10,899 nt of DNA from Planctomycetota bacterium (GCA_029210225.1 JARGOJ010000221.1:1-10899); one strand, 5' to 3'. Positions 1-7,875 are shown, counted from the first letter of the stretch. Made by a program: numbers and translations. Notes: generated by a model from the sequence alone, not told the origin.

Positions 1-1
1 A

Positions 2-2452
2 GCGATCAGCTCAGCGATGGTTCACGCTCACAGCCGAGGCATTGTTCACACCGATATCAACCCTCACGTGATTGTCCTCGGAGAGTTTGGTGAGATTTGG
101 GTCTCTGGTTGGCACAAAGCCGTGTCCCTGAGCCACGCCTCAAAGGATGTTCTTGAAGCCTGCTCGTCGCCGCCCGTCGCTGACGGAGACGGGAAGAAGG
201 CTTGGCCCCGAGCCCCCGAGCTTATAGAGAACGGCGAAGCGAGCATCACCACCGACGTTTGGGGACTCGGCGCCTTTCTTCACGTGATGCTCTGTAAGAA
301 CGCCCCCCGAGTCTCTCGTATTGGAGTTAAAGACGATTTAGATGAGGTCCGCCTCTTTGGTCAAGCGCTGCCCCGAGAATTGATCGCGATTACAAAGAAA
401 GCTCTCGCCCTCGACCCCTCCGAGCGCTACAGCAACGTCTCCAGTTTACAAGAAGATGTCCGGCGCTATTTGGACGGTGAAGGTGTCGAGGCCTCCGCTG
501 ATTCTGGCCTACAAAGCCTCGTTCGATCCTTTAAGAAAAACCCCAAGCTGTCGACCGCCGTCTCAATCTTCGGGGTGATCCTTGTTCTATTAGGTCTCGT
601 AACCGCCAATAAGTCTTTCACCCAATATCAACACATCGCTGAATTGGAGAGCGAAACACAAAAGACTGAAGACTCCGTCGGCAAATTAGAGAAGGCAATT
701 GAAAAGAAGCAGAAGTCCAAAGTTCAATTCTCAAGTCTGTTAACTCGGCGCCGAGAATTCAAAAAGACAATTGACAAAGCTCTCTTTGCGAGCGCTCAAG
801 CGACTCCTGACAATCTGGACATCGACCGACAAGTCATATCTCTATTCAATGAAGCCCTCGCTCATGTGCAAGCGCGCCCGACCGAAGCCCCCAATACACT
901 GATTAAACTGCGACAACATTTCTACCGCACTCGGGCGAATTGGCATTTAAGACACGCCCAAAAAACAGACCCTGTCGCAGCGCTAAAAGACTACAAAAAA
1001 CTGTCGAGCATTCTCACTCCATCCAATCAGACCGAAGCCTTGCTCGGTCGATTCCTGTCGAGTCGTCGTGCGGGTCTCGAGGACGAAGAGAAGTTTGCGC
1101 TCCGTGAATTGGAGCAATTAAAAGCTCCGGAAGATAAATCTTTTGCGCTCTTCGCTCAATATCAAAAGAAGATCGCTGAGCTCGAAAAGGAGTTCTTCTC
1201 ACTGCTGGACCCGCGATTGAAAAAGCGTAAGAAGAAACAAAGAGCCCTGCGAAAGAAGGCCGAGAAATATCTCGTCGAGATTAAGCGAATTGCAAACTCC
1301 GGCTATCCTTACCCGGTCGCGTCTTACTACGTGCTCCGGGGCCGTTGTCACCGCGTTCACTCGGGCTGGGGTTATTATAAAGACGGCGCTTCAGACAACT
1401 GGAAGCAGAGCATCCTCGATTACGCGACCGCCTACTCCATCGACCCAAGCGACCCAAGCCCCATGGTCCGGCTCCTGTTACTTTGGAATGAGAAGTGGGG
1501 GCGTCACGCCAGTTGGCGCTGGGTCAACGGTTACCTCTACGGCCGCATCCTCGACTCCATTCATACCCTGTTCCGTCCCAGGCCCCTCCTGTCTTCTGCC
1601 GGTCTGCTTGAAAGCCTTCAGCATCCCGCGGGCGCTGGAGTCTTCATCGATCGAATATTCAAGAATGACAGCATCGCTTCAAACTTGTCTGCGGGGACTC
1701 TCTCAACAGCCCAGCTCATGCGTGGTCGAAGCGCCTTTGCTCGCGGTCTAAAAACTATGCTCCCCAACTCTTCAAAAGAAGTGAACCGATCCGAAAGAAG
1801 CTCCTGGGCTTTCCTTAAGGCAAGGGAAATCGCCAAAGCGGGCAACCTCGAAGAAACTCGGACCCATTTACAATTCGGCCTGAACTCACTGCAATATAAC
1901 TCCGGCGCACAGGCCTATTGCGACTTGGCTAATTTCTTACGCCAGCCGGAAGCCGCTCAAGACATCATTTATAGTCTCTCTCAAAAGCTTGTTCCGCCAA
2001 TAAAACCCGGGGTGAAAGATGTCGCAAGCATTAAGTTTGTGCTCGCTGGGCGCATTGCCTTGTCAAGCCGCATGAAGAAAGCTATTGATTCCGATATCTT
2101 TCGTTTCAACGGCGGCTTCTCTCTCGATCAACGTCCACCGAGATTTAGAGAGACTGTCGATCACATCGCTTGGCTTGGATACTGCCGAAGTCAATTGAGG
2201 TCGTTCCCAAACAACACTGGCACCCATCACATTCTCATGAAGAGCTGGGCGTCTATGAATACCTATCATCACACTGAGCGCTTCGCTTATGAGGCTCAAC
2301 AATTAATTATTGAGCGATTAAAAGCTCAGCAACGCCCCAAGCTCGCTGAGCAATTCTCAGGCTTTGACGCCGTTCAAGAACTCTGGCCTCGCCGTTATTG
2401 GGTTCCTCAAGAAATCTATCTTTGGGGCGTGAAAGGCGGGGATTCACCATGA
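2..2452 (+). CDS. Membrane-anchored Ser/Thr pseudokinase, 5' end outside the window
   Basis: The frame is open from base 2, and the first ATG (base 17) falls in the middle of a kinase C-lobe, so the true start and the N-lobe lie upstream. The catalytic loop reads HTDINPHV (47-70) and aligns without gaps to HRDLKPAN of the next gene. The HxD Asp is kept, but the loop Lys is Asn and the metal-binding Asn is Val. The expected DWG/DFG position reads GWH (107-115), so the Mg-binding Asp is Gly. Fold-keeping parts remain: RAPE (about 209-220) and TTDVWGLG. One membrane helix follows (about 549-608) with basic residues before it, then a coiled coil (about 626-740). The C-terminal part, about 570 residues, contains a basic patch near 1212-1265 and weak TPR-like helices (about 1270-1490). 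By the positive-inside rule that part should be periplasmic. Its stop overlaps the next start. It is most likely a signalling partner or scaffold rather than an enzyme. The pseudokinase call rests on the C-lobe only. Confidence 0.85.
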   Translation, partial: AISSAMVHAHSRGIVHTDINPHVIVLGEFGEIWVSGWHKAVSLSHASKDVLEACSSPPVADGDGKKAWPRAPELIENGEASITTDVWGLGAFLHVMLCKNAPRVSRIGVKDDLDEVRLFGQALPRELIAITKKALALDPSERYSNVSSLQEDVRRYLDGEGVEASADSGLQSLVRSFKKNPKLSTAVSIFGVILVLLGLVTANKSFTQYQHIAELESETQKTEDSVGKLEKAIEKKQKSKVQFSSLLTRRREFKKTIDKALFASAQATPDNLDIDRQVISLFNEALAHVQARPTEAPNTLIKLRQHFYRTRANWHLRHAQKTDPVAALKDYKKLSSILTPSNQTEALLGRFLSSRRAGLEDEEKFALRELEQLKAPEDKSFALFAQYQKKIAELEKEFFSLLDPRLKKRKKKQRALRKKAEKYLVEIKRIANSGYPYPVASYYVLRGRCHRVHSGWGYYKDGASDNWKQSILDYATAYSIDPSDPSPMVRLLLLWNEKWGRHASWRWVNGYLYGRILDSIHTLFRPRPLLSSAGLLESLQHPAGAGVFIDRIFKNDSIASNLSAGTLSTAQLMRGRSAFARGLKTMLPNSSKEVNRSERSSWAFLKAREIAKAGNLEETRTHLQFGLNSLQYNSGAQAYCDLANFLRQPEAAQDIIYSLSQKLVPPIKPGVKDVASIKFVLAGRIALSSRMKKAIDSDIFRFNGGFSLDQRPPRFRETVDHIAWLGYCRSQLRSFPNNTGTHHILMKSWASMNTYHHTERFAYEAQQLIIERLKAQQRPKLAEQFSGFDAVQELWPRRYWVPQEIYLWGVKGGDSP
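2435..2452 (+). promoter_or_regulatory. RBS and ATGA stop/start overlap coupling the two kinase-like genes
   Basis: GGCGGGG (2435-2441) lies 7 bases before ATG 2449-2451, which overlaps TGA 2450-2452 of the pseudokinase gene. This layout usually gives translational coupling and balanced amounts of the two products. It also fixes the kinase start. Confidence 0.8.
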
Positions 2453-5400
2453 ATGAAGTGAATAAACAACTCGCTGGCCGTTACGAGATTAAAAAGAAAA
2501 TCGGCGCTGGGGCCATGGGTCAGGTGGTCGAAGCGCGCGATCAATGGCTCAATCGCGAGCTTGCTGTAAAATCACTGCTCAGCAAAGACAATGAGACCCT
2601 TCGTAAACGATTTATTGAAGAAGCTCAAATTACAGGATGTCTGGCTCACCCCAATATCGTCCCTGTCCATGAGCTCGGTCAAGATGAAGAGCAAAACCTC
2701 TTCATGGCCATGAAGCTCGTTGACGGATTAAACCTCCACGAGGTCATTCAAGGCGTCGCCAAAGGCAAGCCGTCGTTCACTAAGAAGTATTCTCAACGCC
2801 GGGTCCTCCGCCTCTTCTTGAAGATCTGCGAGGCCATGGCCTACGCCCATAAGGCGGGCTTTCTACACCGAGACTTAAAGCCTGCAAACATCATGGTCGG
2901 TCAGGAAGACGAGGTTCTGGTCATGGACTGGGGTCTCGCCAAAGCCTTTAATGAAGGCGACTCAGTGAGCAGCGACTTCTCCCTATCCAAAAAGAAGCAA
3001 TTCCAATCAATGGTCCGTGCCACCGATTTAGAAGAGAGCGCCGCCGACTTAACACAAGAAGGTTCTATTGTCGGCACGCCGATTTACATGTCTCCCGAGC
3101 AAGCGGATGACCCGGCGAACGTTGACACCCGCGCTGACATCTATTCCCTCGGCGCCATTCTCTATGAGCTTCTCACTTACAAGCGCCCGTACAATGGAAA
3201 CACCGTCTCTGTCCTCAACGCGCTCTTCAAGGGTCCTCCACCACGGCCCCGGGTCGCGGCGCCAAACTTAGATATTCATCCCGCCTTAGAGTCTATTGTC
3301 TCCAAAGCCATGGCACGCAATCCCATGCGCCGCTACGACGACGCCCTCGCCTTCGCGGCAGACATCGAGGCGTTCCTCGACGGACGGATGACCAGCGCCT
3401 ATAAAGAGAGCTTTGGCGAGGCAGTCAAGCGCGTCGCTCGGTCTTACTCTATCTATTTAATATTACTGACCGTCACTGTCGGCCTCATCGCCGGGGCGCT
3501 CATTTATTCGGAGAGCGTCACGCGCAACTTAGAGCACGTCGCCTCCGAGAAATCACTGAAAGCCAATACGAAGAAGATAAGCCTTGACCTCGCAAACACT
3601 GAAACAGATTTCATCATTGAACTTCGCAAACAAAATCAAAAATTGGATGAGCCCCTACGACAGGCGCAAAACTTCGCTGACAAAGCAACGAGCGCTTTGG
3701 ACATCGACGAATTAACAGATCGCCATAAGTTCTTAAGGCAAGGTGAGAATCGCGCTGAATTGGGTGTTCAAGGCGTCGACTCCGTGATTGCTGAGTTAAC
3801 GAAAGAAGATAATCAATCGAAGATTCGCAGCGCCATTCAAACACTCAAAAGTAAAATTGAAACGCTCTCGACCCAAGCGAAAGAATTGGAACAATCTGGA
3901 ATCTCCGTCGACACCGAAATTCAAAAACTCCAGTCGGCGCTTAACGATCAGTTCATTCAGGCAAGCATTAAGCTGAAGCAAGAAGCAGATTCCATAGATA
4001 GAACCCTCATTGAAATCCAAGCTTTCCTCGACGACTCCCTCGCCGAAATGTATATCAGCCGCGAACCCGAGCGCCTCATTGAGCTCTTCAAGAAACAAAA
4101 GAGCGGAATCTATAAGGGAGTCAGGCTCAAATTTAATCCGTCGAAGAAGGTCCTTTATCAGGCCCGAGCCCTTATCCGAAAAGACCAGGGTGAAGTCGCC
4201 CTCACGCTCATTAATACCTATCTAAAAGAGTCGGGCGCCATGACTCGGCAATTGACCGGCAACGCGAAGACCCTCACCAAGCTCTTCGCGCTCCGGACTA
4301 TGTTGACCCAAAGCCCAAAGGCCAATCCCTTAAAGCAACAGAAAGAGTCTTTCGATTCGGCGATTGCTGTCGATCCGAGTGCTCATTGGCTCTTCATATA
4401 CCGGGCCGAAATTTTCGCACGCATGGGGCGCTTCGCTGACGCACGCAAAGACTATAAGAAAGCCTCGGCCCTTTATCCCATTGATGCCTGGATTGAACTC
4501 TCGCGAATGAGCCACCTTATCTCCGACTACGCCGCTCGCGACTTGCTCGTCGCCTCAACCAAGGCTGTTTGGAGCTTTGCGCCCCGAGTCTATGAGATTG
4601 ACGCGGTCAGCCGAATGAAACAGCTATGGCGCCATGGCGAGTATGAAAAATTTGTCGAGGCGCTCCAAAGCATGAGCCAGAACGTGTCCCTCACCCCACG
4701 CCAAGCCCTGCAATACTCAGCGAGAGGCGGCTTGATCATCTCCAGGTTTGACGATGTAGAGAAGGACGCTCGGGCCCTACTTAAAGAGCATCCGAACGAC
4801 GCCATTGGCCTTGGCTGCCTCGCCGAGGCGCTGCTCTTTGAAAACAAGCTGGTCGAGGCCACGAAGGTCGCCGAGACAGGTCTTGCGATTGAACCTGAAG
4901 ATGGACGTCTCAACTACGTCCGTGGCGAGATTTACTGCAGAAAGGACAGCTACAAAGAGGCCATCCCTTTCCTCCGCCAGGGCGCGCGTCCTTCCCTTCA
5001 CGCCTATCGCTGGGAACGTCTGGCCCGAGCCATCGCCCTCGCCGAAGAACCCGAGCTATTGAAAGAAGGAGTCGAAGCGGGATATCGGGCCTTAAGCTTG
5101 ATTAACCCTGAGGTCCAGTTCCACCACCCCAAGGCTCGCCCTCTCCCCGAAGACACGATCTTCTACGAAACCATGGCCCTGCTCAGAGAGAAGCAAGGCA
5201 AGCTCGCTCAAGCGAGTCTCCATATCGCTCGCGCTATCCACTCGATCGAACAGAAGCCCAAGAAGATTCGCTCCGAGCAACAAGAGCAACTCAATAAAAT
5301 GGACAGCTTCAAACTTGAGCTGGGGCGTCTCTACGAAGCGATGGAGTTAAAAGAAGAGGCCAAGTCCATCTACCTACGCATAAAGACGCGAAAGTTCAAA

Positions 5401-5484
5401 AAGGATGAGAAGGACAAAGAGAAACCCCTCAAGACCAAGAAGAAGATCCTTAAAACCATTGAGAAGCGCCTCAAGAAGCTTTGA
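2449..5484 (+). CDS. Transmembrane Ser/Thr protein kinase with coiled coil and TPR repeats
   Basis: This 1011-residue protein should phosphorylate Ser/Thr on cytoplasmic targets. All kinase motifs are present: Gly-loop GAGAMGQV (19-26), AVK Lys41, helix-C Glu58, HRDLKPAN (140-147), DWG (160-162), a long Ser/Thr-rich activation loop (about 166-208), GTPIYMSPEQA (209-219) and DTRADIYSLG (226-235). DWG for DFG is common in planctomycete-type kinases. A membrane helix spans about 333-354, preceded by KRVAR, so the remaining 650 residues are predicted to be periplasmic. They comprise a coiled coil (about 360-525), TPR-like pairs (about 645-679 and 784-848), a final helical pair (about 950-978) and a polylysine-rich tail (979-1011; 15 Lys in 33). 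The ATG at 2449 is chosen over an in-frame TTG at 2398 because it has GGCGGGG 7 bases upstream, forms ATGA with the previous stop and begins just before the RYEI kinase start. Substrate and signal are unknown. Confidence 0.95.
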   Translation: MNEVNKQLAGRYEIKKKIGAGAMGQVVEARDQWLNRELAVKSLLSKDNETLRKRFIEEAQITGCLAHPNIVPVHELGQDEEQNLFMAMKLVDGLNLHEVIQGVAKGKPSFTKKYSQRRVLRLFLKICEAMAYAHKAGFLHRDLKPANIMVGQEDEVLVMDWGLAKAFNEGDSVSSDFSLSKKKQFQSMVRATDLEESAADLTQEGSIVGTPIYMSPEQADDPANVDTRADIYSLGAILYELLTYKRPYNGNTVSVLNALFKGPPPRPRVAAPNLDIHPALESIVSKAMARNPMRRYDDALAFAADIEAFLDGRMTSAYKESFGEAVKRVARSYSIYLILLTVTVGLIAGALIYSESVTRNLEHVASEKSLKANTKKISLDLANTETDFIIELRKQNQKLDEPLRQAQNFADKATSALDIDELTDRHKFLRQGENRAELGVQGVDSVIAELTKEDNQSKIRSAIQTLKSKIETLSTQAKELEQSGISVDTEIQKLQSALNDQFIQASIKLKQEADSIDRTLIEIQAFLDDSLAEMYISREPERLIELFKKQKSGIYKGVRLKFNPSKKVLYQARALIRKDQGEVALTLINTYLKESGAMTRQLTGNAKTLTKLFALRTMLTQSPKANPLKQQKESFDSAIAVDPSAHWLFIYRAEIFARMGRFADARKDYKKASALYPIDAWIELSRMSHLISDYAARDLLVASTKAVWSFAPRVYEIDAVSRMKQLWRHGEYEKFVEALQSMSQNVSLTPRQALQYSARGGLIISRFDDVEKDARALLKEHPNDAIGLGCLAEALLFENKLVEATKVAETGLAIEPEDGRLNYVRGEIYCRKDSYKEAIPFLRQGARPSLHAYRWERLARAIALAEEPELLKEGVEAGYRALSLINPEVQFHHPKARPLPEDTIFYETMALLREKQGKLAQASLHIARAIHSIEQKPKKIRSEQQEQLNKMDSFKLELGRLYEAMELKEEAKSIYLRIKTRKFKKDEKDKEKPLKTKKKILKTIEKRLKKL

Positions 5485-5680
5485 ATCCTCATTCCGCAAT
5501 TCTCATTCCCCCTCATTGAAAAGCCATCTCATATAGCTTCTGCGTCCTAGCAAAGGCGATTCCTGGCGCAATTTTCCGGTCATCAAAAAAAGAATTGAGA
5601 AAAACTCAGATTCTCAAAATGAAAAAGTCCCTCTGCGGGTAATCCCCTTTCAGAACGTAAGAAAGAAAGAGGAAAGAACT
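5485..5680 (+). other. Intergenic region upstream of the exported PG-binding protein
   Basis: This 196-base AT-richer gap follows the kinase gene. It begins with three CTCATT copies (5488, 5502, 5512). It also contains a perfect 7-base inverted repeat, TTGAGAA (5595-5601) and TTCTCAA (5611-5617), with a 9-base loop. The repeat lacks a T-tract, so it could be an operator or weak mRNA hairpin rather than a terminator. TTGAGA could act as a -35 box, but no good -10 follows at 17-18 bases. AGAGGA (5668-5673) lies 7 bases before the next ATG and is a good ribosome binding site. I see no convincing terminator for the kinase gene, so read-through into the next gene is possible. Confidence 0.4.
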
Positions 5681-6826
5681 ATGAGATCGACTGTTTTATT
5701 GCTCACAATTATCCTTAGCGCTGGCGTGGCCCACGCACAAGACGGCCTGACCGGAAGCCCCATCCTCCCTTCAGAGAAAAGGCGCCGTGAAGCCCTGAAA
5801 AAAATTGAGGCCTGGAAGAGCGCCGCTAAATCTTCGAACACAATTTCAAAAAACCCCACCGCGACCATTCCCTCAACAAGCTCTAAAAACAGCCTCAGCA
5901 TGCTCGGCCACCTCAAAACAAGCCGGGGCGAAAAGAGCAGCAGCGCGGACGAAGTTCGTATAGGCAAAAACTTAGCTCCGGAACTAAGCGCATTTATTAA
6001 AGCGGCCAAAGAATTGGAGAAGCGCCTTGAAGAGCAGAAGGCGCTGATCATTAAAGAGCAAAGTCGCCATGTCTTAGCTCTTCAAGAGATGCTGGAGAAG
6101 CTGGGCTTTCTAAAGAAAAAGAACTCCACCTACGACTGGAGAACTCGCTCCGCCCTCCGCTCCTTCCAACGAAAAAACAAACTGCCGATCACCGGACGCC
6201 TCGACTCAAAGACCTACAAGATGCTCAAAGAGCAAGCCGGAGTGAACGACATAGAGGACATTGTCGAGCCTGAATCAAATCTCATTGATCCCAGCAAGAC
6301 CCTCCCTATTCCTCCTGCCACACCCGTCACAAGCCCCGCTCCAAAACCCTCAACTCCAAGCGTAAGCACTCCCAAGCCTGCGGCTCCCAAGCCTGTCGCT
6401 GCCGCTCCCAAGCCTGCTCCAAAACCCGCTCCTAAGCCAGCCGCGAACGCCCCGACTCAGCTCGGTAAGTCTCTCGCCGCCGCCGCCGCTCGCATTGCTC
6501 GCAGCCGGAATACCTTTGGTAAGTGCTACGCTGGAGTCGCTGACGCCGTCGATCAAGTGATTGGTCGCTTCCTCTACGGCATGTCGGCCTACATGGCGGC
6601 CGATCAATTGGCCAGACACCCGAAATTCAAAGAGATCAAAGCTTCTGGCTCGTCCTTGAAGACTCTCCCACCAGGAGCCATTATCGTCTGGCGCAAAACA
6701 GCCCGCAGCCCTAACGGCCACATTTCAGTCTGCCTCGGGGACGGCCGGGAAGCCAGCGATCACATCGCCCCGCAGCGGACTTCACTCAGAGGAGACGCAA
6801 GGCCACGAGTCTTCCTTGTGAAGTAA
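5681..6826 (+). CDS. Exported peptidoglycan-binding protein with CHAP/NlpC-P60-like C-terminal domain
   Basis: This 381-residue protein probably acts on the cell wall. A signal peptide covers residues 1-19 with an AHA|Q cleavage site. A helical, Lys/Glu-rich stretch (about 100-127) leads into a PG_binding_1-type domain (about 128-187), recognised by LQEMLEKLGF, TRSALRSFQRKNKL and ITGRLDSKTYKML. A Pro/Ala/Lys linker with repeated APKP units (about 205-255) would span wall material. The C-terminal domain (about 265-381) has GKCYAGV with Cys282, then LPPGAIIVW and NGHISV with His347, then GDGREASDH. This Cys, His and acidic order fits the papain-like CHAP or NlpC/P60 peptidoglycan amidases and endopeptidases. 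The enzymatic call is inferred from motifs only, and the third catalytic residue is uncertain (Asp354, Glu357 or Asp360). Its start has AGAGGA at 7 bases. It follows the kinase gene in the same direction, which hints at, but does not prove, a wall-related role for the kinases. Confidence 0.88.
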   Translation: MRSTVLLLTIILSAGVAHAQDGLTGSPILPSEKRRREALKKIEAWKSAAKSSNTISKNPTATIPSTSSKNSLSMLGHLKTSRGEKSSSADEVRIGKNLAPELSAFIKAAKELEKRLEEQKALIIKEQSRHVLALQEMLEKLGFLKKKNSTYDWRTRSALRSFQRKNKLPITGRLDSKTYKMLKEQAGVNDIEDIVEPESNLIDPSKTLPIPPATPVTSPAPKPSTPSVSTPKPAAPKPVAAAPKPAPKPAPKPAANAPTQLGKSLAAAAARIARSRNTFGKCYAGVADAVDQVIGRFLYGMSAYMAADQLARHPKFKEIKASGSSLKTLPPGAIIVWRKTARSPNGHISVCLGDGREASDHIAPQRTSLRGDARPRVFLVK

Positions 6827-6856
6827 GCTCTCCCCCAGCGTCCTTCGTTGTTCTTC

Positions 6857-6888
6857 AAAGAGCCGGAAGCCTAGCTTTCTGGCTCTTT
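6857..6888. terminator. Hairpin terminator between convergent genes
   Basis: AAAGAGCC (6857-6864) pairs perfectly with GGCTCTTT (6881-6888), and the inner bases extend the stem with G-U pairs. It is followed on the + strand by TCTCGTT. It sits 31 bases after the PG-binding gene and 24 bases beyond the stop of the zinc-ribbon gene on the - strand, so it could serve both. The T-rich tail is modest on either strand. Confidence 0.7.
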
Positions 6889-6911
6889 CTCGTTAACCCA
6901 GCGCTCGGACT

Positions 6912-7400
6912 TCATTCTCCCCAGAGCGCCTTCTCCTTGAGCGTGAGAAGGGCTTTCACCACGACCTCACGGTTCTTTTTTGAGCTGATCCAAGGGGGAA
7001 GGCGGCTGACAATGGAGGCGTTGCGCCAACCATACTCGCCTTGGGCTCGCTCTCGGTGCTCCGCTTTCACATAGCTGAAAAGCAAATCCCAATGGCGGCG
7101 ATTGAAGACCCAGAGGCGCTCGCCACAACAGGGGATGTTGAGCCATAGGGAGTAGCCAAAGTAACTGTCTGTGGGGTCGGAAGACTGCCACTGAAATAAT
7201 CGGCTTTGTGGCTCTCGCCGTTTTGAGAGGCCGCAGCTTGAACATCCAAACTGAACTTGAGCCGAATCAAGAGGCGCCGGGAAGACCTTCCCCAATCCTT
7301 GGCATTGAGGGCAAAGCACCAAGGTAGGGTCGTCCCTAGTGGGTCTTGTGATGGCAAAGCGATGCTCGTGGCCATCGAAGTGGCGATCTTTTTCACCCAT
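6912..7400 (-). CDS. Zinc-ribbon protein of unknown function
   Basis: This 162-residue soluble protein has CPQC (Cys30, Cys33 from the ATG) and CSSC (Cys53, Cys56), the four ligands of a zinc ribbon. After it come SLWLNIPCCGERLWVFN with a further Cys pair (91-92) and a C-terminal SRLPPWISSKKNREVVVKAL helical segment. From memory, this order (zinc ribbon, LWL..CCG..LW..N, then SRLP.W...KNRE) matches a conserved hypothetical family often labelled TFIIB-type zinc-ribbon protein; I could not check this. No enzyme motif is visible. ATG 7400 is preferred as the start. A TTG at 7421 and a GTG at 7409 are in-frame alternatives, and GGAAGG fits neither start ideally. It is the last gene of the - strand series and ends at the shared hairpin terminator. 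Confidence 0.8.
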   Translation of the reverse strand: MGEKDRHFDGHEHRFAITRPTRDDPTLVLCPQCQGLGKVFPAPLDSAQVQFGCSSCGLSKRREPQSRLFQWQSSDPTDSYFGYSLWLNIPCCGERLWVFNRRHWDLLFSYVKAEHRERAQGEYGWRNASIVSRLPPWISSKKNREVVVKALLTLKEKALWGE

Positions 7401-7445
7401 GCTTCTCACGACGCCTTCCAAATTGAGAGATTGATTCTTGCCACT

Positions 7446-7454
7446 ATTCTAGCA
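7446..7454 (-). promoter_or_regulatory. Possible extended -10 promoter for the zinc-ribbon gene
   Basis: On the - strand the bases read TGCTAGAAT, an extended -10 form (TGn then TAGAAT), 45 bases before the ATG at 7400. No good -35 box stands at the usual distance, so this is a weak call. The 7422-7524 gap holds nothing else I recognise. Confidence 0.3.
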
Positions 7455-7524
7455 GTGAATCACAGCCTGGGTCCCGAGCATAGACTTCGCCTTAATTAGT
7501 TCAACGGACAATCGGGCAGCCCTG

Positions 7525-7875
7525 TCAGTCCTCAACAAAGAGGCGATCAACCTGCTCGTTCACCTGGAGCATTGGATTGTCGAGCATGGGCTCAGGCAAA
7601 CCTTGATAGATAGACGCGGCCGTCCGCGGTAGCTCCCCAACGAGGCCCCAGTCGGTGACAAAGATGGCTCCGGCGGTCTTGTGAAGGATCGCCTCGAAGC
7701 TCGCCAGGGTTTCGGATTGATAGACAAAGAGCCAGTGATCTGAGCGCCGGGCTGTTTCAACGAGTATCAGTGAGGAGAGCGGCCGACCAAGAGACTTCAA
7801 TTGTGAGATATGGCGGCTCTGAAGCAGAGTGAAGTGAGGCCAGGCGAGGCCGCTCGCGTGATCGAATGAAATCAA
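7525..7875 (-). CDS. Small hypothetical protein, TTG start
   Basis: This is a 116-residue product I do not recognise. It has no signal peptide, no membrane helix and no Cys. The middle part (SSLILVETARRSDHWLFVYQ and AGAIFVTDWG) alternates hydrophobic and charged residues like an alpha/beta fold, and the C-terminus is acidic (VDRLFVED). The start is TTG at 7875: an in-frame TGA stands just two codons upstream, the next in-frame Met is far inside, and AGAGGA (7882-7887) is 6 bases away. It lies 86 bases downstream of the HEAT-PDZ gene, after a strong hairpin, and 124 bases before the zinc-ribbon gene. It could be expressed by read-through or from its own promoter; none is obvious. Reality of the gene is likely but not certain. 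Confidence 0.6.
   Translation of the reverse strand: MISFDHASGLAWPHFTLLQSRHISQLKSLGRPLSSLILVETARRSDHWLFVYQSETLASFEAILHKTAGAIFVTDWGLVGELPRTAASIYQGLPEPMLDNPMLQVNEQVDRLFVED

Noticed and set aside
17..19. ATG at base 17 as the start of the first gene
   Set aside because: It lies inside the kinase C-lobe just before the catalytic loop, and the frame is open to the window edge, so it is an internal Met.
2398..2448. In-frame TTG that would extend the kinase by 17 residues
   Set aside because: The ATG at 2449 has a well-placed ribosome binding site and the typical ATGA overlap, and the kinase domain begins right after it.
5595..5623. TTGAGA plus downstream AT-rich bases as a sigma-70 promoter
   Set aside because: The bases at 17-18 spacing (AATGAA or ATGAAA) are a poor -10 match, so I list only the inverted repeat.
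7401..7421. TTG at 7421 or GTG at 7409 as the zinc-ribbon gene start
   Set aside because: An ATG at 7400 is available and the extra residues add no recognisable part of the domain. The choice is not certain, because GGAAGG is poorly placed for every option.
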